A DNA stretch of 64,000 nt from Cladorhizidae sp. MBARI D1340-BT2 (taxonomy: Eukaryota > Porifera > Demospongiae > Poecilosclerida > Cladorhizidae), in contig JAQNBH010000002.1 in assembly GCA_028752905.1 (NCBI GenBank), positions 34,262,596-34,326,595 of the forward strand. The letters are read 5' to 3'. Of this stretch, positions 58,868-64,000 are shown in pieces. Position 1 is the stretch's first letter, and the number at the start of each line of letters is the position of its first letter. A model generated the notes under the pieces. That model was not told where the DNA came from and made no database searches. It was given only the letters and a program-made list of their open reading frames with translations. The position numbers and the translations under genes are program-made.

Positions 58868-60709
58868 ATGCCACCAAAGAGCAAAAGGAGGGTTCAGTCC
58901 CAGAAGGCATTGACTTGTGGTAGAGTGAAGCTTGCTCGTGTTTCTAGAGCATTAAATGAAGCAGAAGCAGAAGCACAAGCAGAAGCACAAGAAGAGCCAG
59001 CTTTTTCACGTGAAACACTCCAACCTGCGGACTTGCTTGTCGCTACACCTGCTCCTGATGGTGATGATGAGTCTGTAGACCCAAGTTTTGATTTAGACTC
59101 AAGTGTGCTCTCAGACAGTTACCATCAGAGAGAACGTTTTTGTGAGGAATGGGTTCTTCAATTAGATCGAGATAATCGTGTTTCTCTTGGTATTTTTCTT
59201 ATGTGCCAGCTGAAGAACCTTCTGGGAAAGGGTGAAACAGAAGCTGCAGAGTTAACTAGCATTATGATTGGAAAGTCAGATAGAACTGTTAGAGAGTGGA
59301 TGAAAAGGTTTATGGAGATCGATTGTGAATTACCTGAGAGCACACAAGGAAAGTACCAGAGAACTGGAGTACTTTGGAGAGAAGAGGAGCTTAACAGGAA
59401 AGCAACTGACTATGTGAGGTCACATACTGTCATCAAGGGGTGTCCTAACCTCACAACAGCAAGTTTCTGCCAATGGATCAATGAGAGACTCTTGCCAAAT
59501 TCAACCCTCACACCTGGTTTTCCTCGTCGAGTCTCTGTTGAGACTGCACGCTGCTGGCTGCATGAGCTGGGTTTCTCTGTCGTAGAATCTCACAAAGGAA
59601 CTTTTGTGGATGGCCATGAGAGGGATGATGTAGTCCAGTACCGTGGCAAGTTTCTTCGAAAAATGGCAGGCCTAGGTTTCATCAACAAATCTAATGCTCC
59701 TACTGAGGAAGCAAGATCTGCCCTTCCATCGGATCTGGAACATCCCTCACCAGGTGTGCTTGCTAAGAGAGTTGTTTTCATGCATGATGAATCCATTTAT
59801 CATGTAAATGAAGATCAGCCTACTTTTTGGGGAGATAAGAATACCCATGTATTGAAACCAAAAAGTAAAGGAGCAGGAATTATGGTTTCCGATTTTGTGG
59901 AGGAAAGAGAAGGCTATTTACGGCTTACGTATGAGCAGTTTCAAGAGGCAAAGAAACATGACCCAAGTATTGCCTTTCAGGCTCGTCAGTTTCTGGAATA
60001 TGGGGGAGACAAGGAAGGGTACTGGACTAGTCAGAAGTTCATGAAACAAATGGAGTTGGCAGTCAAAATAGCTGATTACAAATATCCAAGAAGTGAGGGA
60101 TGGCAGTGTTTTTGGGTTTTTGACCATTCAAGTTGTCACACTTGTGTACCAGAAGATGCCTTAGATGTTAACTATATGAACGTCAACCCAGGGGGGAAAC
60201 AAAGAATCATGAGAGATGGCTGGTGGGATGGGAAGCCTCAGACAATGAATTTTAATATAGGTGTTCAGAAAGGAATGAGGCAAGTTCTTACAGAAAGAGG
60301 TGTAAACACAAATGTGATGGTGGCTGCTGAAATGAAGGAATGTTTAGCATCTTTCCCAGATTTCAAAAATCAGAAGTCCAAAGTTGAGATCTTCCTTGAA
60401 TCGAAAGGACATGTGGGATACTTTTTACCCAAATATCATTGCGAATTGAACCCGATCGAACGTGTGTGGGCTCAATCCAAACGATATACAAAAGCATACT
60501 GCAAATACACACTCCATAGTTTACGTGACAATATACCCAAAGGCTTGGATTCGGTAACTACTGAAAATATTCAGAAATATTTCAGAAAGGCCAGAGAATA
60601 CATGTTTGCTTATCTAGAAGGCATTCCTATTGGATCAGAGATGGAAACTCGTGTAAAACTGTACAAACAAGAAGTTCGATCACACAGACGGATTTCCGAA
60701 ATGCAGTAA
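58868..60709 (+). CDS. DDE transposase (IS630/Tc1-like DDE_3 type)
   Basis: A 613-residue intact ORF, the only long one in the window. The start is the first ATG (MPPKSKRRVQ). It has a basic N-terminus, an Ala/Glu-rich stretch (29-44) and helix-turn-helix regions (about 104-150, ending SDRTVREWMKRF; about 195-237, ending ETARCWLHELGF). The catalytic core has Asp307 in VVFMHDES, Asp419 in FWVFDHSSCH and Glu531 in CELNPIERVW. The second Asp and the Glu are 111 residues apart, far longer than the 34-41 of usual Tc1/mariner enzymes; the insert includes NVNPGGKQRIMRDGWW. It would cut and paste the flanking terminal repeats. The exact family was not named. The intact frame suggests recent activity. 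Confidence 0.85.
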   Translation: MPPKSKRRVQSQKALTCGRVKLARVSRALNEAEAEAQAEAQEEPAFSRETLQPADLLVATPAPDGDDESVDPSFDLDSSVLSDSYHQRERFCEEWVLQLDRDNRVSLGIFLMCQLKNLLGKGETEAAELTSIMIGKSDRTVREWMKRFMEIDCELPESTQGKYQRTGVLWREEELNRKATDYVRSHTVIKGCPNLTTASFCQWINERLLPNSTLTPGFPRRVSVETARCWLHELGFSVVESHKGTFVDGHERDDVVQYRGKFLRKMAGLGFINKSNAPTEEARSALPSDLEHPSPGVLAKRVVFMHDESIYHVNEDQPTFWGDKNTHVLKPKSKGAGIMVSDFVEEREGYLRLTYEQFQEAKKHDPSIAFQARQFLEYGGDKEGYWTSQKFMKQMELAVKIADYKYPRSEGWQCFWVFDHSSCHTCVPEDALDVNYMNVNPGGKQRIMRDGWWDGKPQTMNFNIGVQKGMRQVLTERGVNTNVMVAAEMKECLASFPDFKNQKSKVEIFLESKGHVGYFLPKYHCELNPIERVWAQSKRYTKAYCKYTLHSLRDNIPKGLDSVTTENIQKYFRKAREYMFAYLEGIPIGSEMETRVKLYKQEVRSHRRISEMQ

Positions 60710-61164
60710 TATATTCACGAAATTGTGTAAATCACAATATTGCACTTTTTCCAAAATTGTTCACGTAACTTTGTTTTCTTACCTTTAAGCTTTATGTATA
60801 CCAAATATGAAACTTCAATAAAAAATATTGAATATATACATACATTTTTACATAAAATAGTGATAATTGGTAAATCAATTCTCTAAAATATGAAGTCAAC
60901 AAAAATAATAAAGTCATCACGTAACTTTTTTCTATCTTCAATAAACCAATGAGAAAAAAAGAAAAAAGTTAATAATGTCAAGTTATATGGAAGTACATAC
61001 GAAAATTGGTTATGTACAAAAATGCTGCCATTTTGGTTCAAAGGTCGTTACCATGGTAACATCCATTTTTTATGAATGTTTGCCCTAGTGTACATTAATA
61101 TGGTAACAATATTTTTCTTCTAAACATTGTTCATAAATAAAATATATTTAATTGCCATTTTTGA
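60710..61164 (+). other. Transposon 3' non-coding part
   Basis: AT-rich. Possible polyadenylation signals AATAAA lie near 60818 and 60940. A TTACCATGGTAA palindrome is near 61049. Confidence 0.5.
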
Positions 61165-62072
61165 CATTCTTGGAAGTAGATGCCCTGTTGCACTATAGCA
61201 CTTGGCAATCAGGAGATATTTATGCTGCCAGTTCAGGCATTCAGGTTTTTGAGGTTCCCTCCACTTGTAGCTCCTGTAACTTGGCTATAGTTATACCTAT
61301 GAAAAATATTTTAGCAACAGAGAGCACAAAGAGAGACCCATCTTTTGAGCTCTATATCAAGTCCATACCATGAAGTTTACGGAATCTATGGAGTTATAAA
61401 GTGGTAACCTCAAGAAGAAAAAAGGGGGAAAATACATGTGGGTCACTCTCCCCCCAAAAATGCAACTGTCCCTCCTTCAACACATATTGCCAGGAATTTT
61501 GAAAATCTATTTTGGTCTGATTTTGCGGCGAAGATATCTTTGCCACACTTGATTCAATTTCAATATTTGAGGATTCATTTGAGAGCTCTTTTAGTGATCT
61601 GTGATATAACAGTTTCAATTCTTTTTTTACTTGAAGCATTGCCGAGTTATGGCGATTAGAAGAGTTGACTGTCACAGATTTTGCGTTTATTTTGTGTGGT
61701 TGGTTATTTTGTGTGGTTGGAAATGCAATGCCTTAGAACTAATGAACATGAGATGTGTTGAAAAATATGCCTCCGTTATATCACAGCTAAATGTCTTGGT
61801 AAGCTACAAACCTAATTTGGGCATCTGTAGACAGGCACTTGGGAATTATCCTCGCCGCAGTTTGGGGGGTGCAATTTTTGGAGTGACCCTTGCCTTTTTG
61901 GATGTATCTTCTAAGAAAATGTGCCTATAGAGACATTTCACATATCATCTTAAGGCACACAGAATGAGCAACAAGTTGGTATCAAAAGTATCTTCACAGA
62001 AGAAAGGGAGGGAAAGTTATGATGGCTACAAAAATGCGTTCAAATTTTGGTGTTTTCAGGTGTATTCCCCCC
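61165..62072 (-). repeat. Right terminal inverted repeat of DNA transposon
   Basis: The inner 250 bp (61165-61415) is the inverse of the left repeat; the outer end is TTTTCAGGTGTATTCCCCCC. Longer than the left repeat because of the 61440-61889 segment and diverged sequence. Confidence 0.72.
61440..61889. repeat. Possible nested element with GGGTCACTC ends
   Basis: Begins GGGTCACTC and ends GAGTGACCC, with further loosely inverse sequence inside (CCCCCCAAAAATGCAACTG versus TTTGGGGGGTGCAATTTTTG). It accounts for the asymmetry of the transposon ends. No target duplication seen. Confidence 0.4.
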
Positions 62073-62430
62073 TTATTAATTAATTAAGTAGTCCTGTTGC
62101 TAGGCGACCATCCTGTTGCTAGGTGATAGTCTTTTTGTTTGGACCCACGTAAGTTTACTTAGCGTATTGTGGAGTACATTCAGACCACGCCAAGTGATGA
62201 GTTGGGCGTGCTCCAAATTTACAGCACTATGGGATGTAGCGAGAGCAATAGCTGATACTCGGGAAGAACCCTTGAACCAGTTTTTGGTTGCTACATGTAC
62301 TCTGAATAAATTTTCTCGGCACTTGGTCAATGATGACATCATCTCCTTCACAGTACTTCAGTGTGGTCGTCGCCTTCTTGCTCTGAGACTTGAATCCTTC
62401 CAACAAAAAGCTACCATACAAGTTTTATAT
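62073..62430. other. Spacer right of transposon
   Basis: Contains a short duplication (CTGTTGCTAGG twice, 62093-62123). A plus-strand ORF (62116-62559) shows no family signature and ends inside the inverted repeat. Confidence 0.4.
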
Positions 62431-63073
62431 GACCAGATGAAACTTACTATAGCAACTAGTTTTGTAAGGAGCATCTTCGAGGGAATCTCTGGAATAGAAT
62501 TTGAGCAGAGACACTCGGTTATTAATAACTCATCGTACAACACTTGGCAGCCGTCATAGCTGACGTTGGAGAGCCCATCGCTCTTCAGCTCCTTCATTCG
62601 TCGTTCTGAAGGTATAACAAACAAACCACAAAGGTCATAAAGGTCAATGTAAGACTTTGCGAATTAAATGTCAGCCTCACAGGTGCTATCCTCCTTCGCT
62701 AAGTATTCATTCATTAATAGGCACTTGTTCTCTTACCAGTTTGTGCTCTGGAGGAGGTGCTTAACAACCAAGTTTTGTGGAATTTTATAGAACTCATCAG
62801 AGTAGTTACACTTTCCACTTCATCTTCGCAGCCTCCCTTTCTGAGAGTAACCCTCTATTAGTACACCGATTAAGTGGAGACCTGTAACATCCAAGTTGTG
62901 AGGAAATACATGCAAGTTTGCCCAAGGCACACACTCAGAATAAATTTTTGAACTCGTAGAGTATCAGCTGATGAGTTATTAATAACCGAGTGTCTCTGCT
63001 TCAATTCTATTCCAGAGATTCCCTCGAAGATGCTCCTTACAAAACTAGTTGCTATAGTAAGTTTCATCTGGTC
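62431..63073. repeat. Inverted repeat pair, 105 bp arms, 433 bp spacer
   Basis: Arms 62431-62535 and 62969-63073 are inverse copies with only a few differences. Both contain AAACTTACTATAGCAACTAG, CTTCGAGGGAATCTCTGGAA and the palindrome GTTATTAATAAC. Beyond 63073 the sequence resembles 2668-2790. No ORF of known family. Confidence 0.8.
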
Positions 63074-63224
63074 TAGTTCTGTGGTTGTAATACTGGACCA
63101 ATAGCAGTTGCCATGGCTACAGCTCTATGGCCTTCAGGAACTACAGCACCATGTTGAAAGAGCATTATTCTGGTGAGTAGTGTGACTAACTTAAGTTCTG
63201 GAGCATTATTAGCTTTAGTCACGT

Positions 63225-63491
63225 GTTCTTGTTCTAGTAAGGGCAACCACCACAAGAGCTAGATATATCCAAAGAGGAACTCTCATGAAGAACTTCTAGC
63301 TTCTGCTTCACTAGTTCTTGTTCTAGTAAGGGCATCCACCACAAGAGCTAGATATATCCAAAGAGGAACTCTCATGAAGAACTTCTAGCTTCTGCTTCAC
63401 TACTTCTTGTTCTAGTGAGGACATCCACCACAAGAGCTAGATATATCTGACGGGGAACTCTCATGAAGAACTTCTAGCTTCTGCTTCACTA
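63225..63491. repeat. Tandem repeat, three copies of 89 bp
   Basis: Copies start at 63225, 63314 and 63403; unit GTTCTTGTTCTAGTAAGGGC then CACCACAAGAGCTAGATATA, AGGAACTCTCATGAAGAACT and TCTAGCTTCTGCTTCACTA. Copies 1 and 2 are almost identical; copy 3 has more changes. Confidence 0.93.
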
Positions 63492-64000
63492 AATAGTCTA
63501 CTAGATAACAACAGTATAGATAACTAGGTCAACGTGGCTTTGATAAACTACAGTAACTAGGTGTTATAAGTGTACTAACTCGTACACTAGCTATACTGAA
63601 GGTTATAACCAAGTATACCCGTCAGGTTTTCATATAGTAAGTTTTTGTTAGGGGAGGGATTCTTCTTCACATCAGATTAAAATTATAATTTTAATAAGCT
63701 AAAATTATAATTTTAATAAGCTGGTAAGATGAGAAGCAACTCTGGTTTTAACCTAAGGTGTCCAGAGAAGGGGTGTGGCAATGTACGGCTGGAAACCAGA
63801 TACATACATGTGGAATAGGTAAGCCCTTGAGCAGTTCACACGCACTTCCATGGAGGCCATTTATGCATTGTCATGAATGTACGTACTCACACATGCTTGT
63901 GGTAAAAAAAGGTTCTCATTGCATAGCTCTCCTTAGCTGGTCGGTTTCTACAGCACACCATGCTCTCAACGATCAAATCTTCCTCCCCTCATTCTACTCG
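63492..64000. other. Window end, no gene recognised
   Basis: Only a 21-bp direct duplication (AAAATTATAATTTTAATAAGC twice, about 63679-63721) was noted. Confidence 0.5.

Larger units (their letters stand above)
57891..62072 (+). mobile_element. DNA transposon with intact DDE transposase and long terminal repeats
   Basis: Ends are inverted: GGGGGGACTACACCTGAAAA at the left and TTTTCAGGTGTATTCCCCCC at the right. Long inner inverted repeats match at 58105-58328 plus 58561-58585 versus about 61165-61415. It encloses one transposase gene (58868-60709). The target duplication is not clear: the left flank is ...TTTAAAA, the right TTATTAATTA. It sits in intron D'-E' of the minus-strand DOMON paralogue. 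The left repeat was split by a MITE. The right one contains extra sequence (61440-61889). Confidence 0.82.

Noticed and set aside
57881..62082. TTAA (piggyBac-like) target duplication for the large DNA transposon
   Set aside because: TTAA occurs near both ends but not at the same offset from the inverted repeats, and the transposase is not piggyBac-like.
62960..63000. Hammerhead-like CTGATGAGTTATTAATAACCGAG
   Set aside because: It has CTGATGA and a palindromic stem II, but the GAAA box is replaced by CGAG, and the other arm of the inverted repeat lacks CTGATGA.

Overview
The window reads as nuclear DNA of an invertebrate animal. It has genes split by GT-AG introns, a Reeler/DOMON secreted-protein gene pair, AT-rich spacers, many microsatellites and a dense mix of decayed retroelements and DNA transposons. 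The mix would fit a sponge or another early-branching metazoan, but that is an inference: no taxonomic marker such as rRNA was found. There is no prokaryotic operon, tRNA, rRNA or CRISPR array. All comparisons were made by eye.

Host genes. A plus-strand gene (exons at 4876-4976, 14515-14569, 17608-17778, 18504-18680, 23709-23875 and 25567-25828) encodes the end of a Reeler domain, a Ser/Thr/Pro-rich linker, a DOMON domain and a hydrophobic C-terminus. Its six exons join in consistent phase. Its first exons are not recognised and may lie left of the window. A minus-strand paralogue lies tail-to-tail with it; only its last two exons (57034-57197 and 53192-53450) were found. Everything between the two genes (about 26-53 kb) is transposon-derived or simple-sequence DNA.

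Mobile DNA, left to right. (1) The 5' end of a minus-strand LTR retrotransposon (1-1984). (2) A complete but decayed minus-strand LTR retrotransposon at 5160-11006, with TTTTG target duplications, in the first visible intron. (3) A DUF7869-like DNA transposon (19572-21914) in the intron before exon 23709. (4) An old restriction-like-endonuclease LINE (27.85-39.08 kb) that was broken apart by an inverted LTR-element fragment (itself split by a solo LTR at 29515-30055), by a second LTR-plus-leader piece (30789-31755), and by a complete plus-strand LTR element (33018-38058, CATCA duplications). (5) Three more copies of the same LINE type at 40.4, 43.2 and 45.1 kb, set in AAT/ATT microsatellites, one of them about 1 kb long. 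(6) Penelope-like GIY-YIG remnants at 3.2 and 48.1 kb, and hammerhead-ribozyme-like repeats at 3.7, 26.1, 27.4 and 42.0 kb. (7) Two hAT-type transposase pseudogenes (50.5-52.4 minus; 55.2-56.5 plus). (8) A DNA transposon at 57891-62072 that holds the only long intact ORF in the window, a 613-residue DDE transposase; one of its terminal repeats carries a palindromic MITE.

The most notable theme is that three separate LTR elements (5160-11006, 28970-30788 and 33018-38058) place integrase before reverse transcriptase while their proteins look Ty3/gypsy-like. This is the arrangement known from Gmr1-type elements. Nearly all element ORFs are frameshifted or carry stops, so they are described as remnants.
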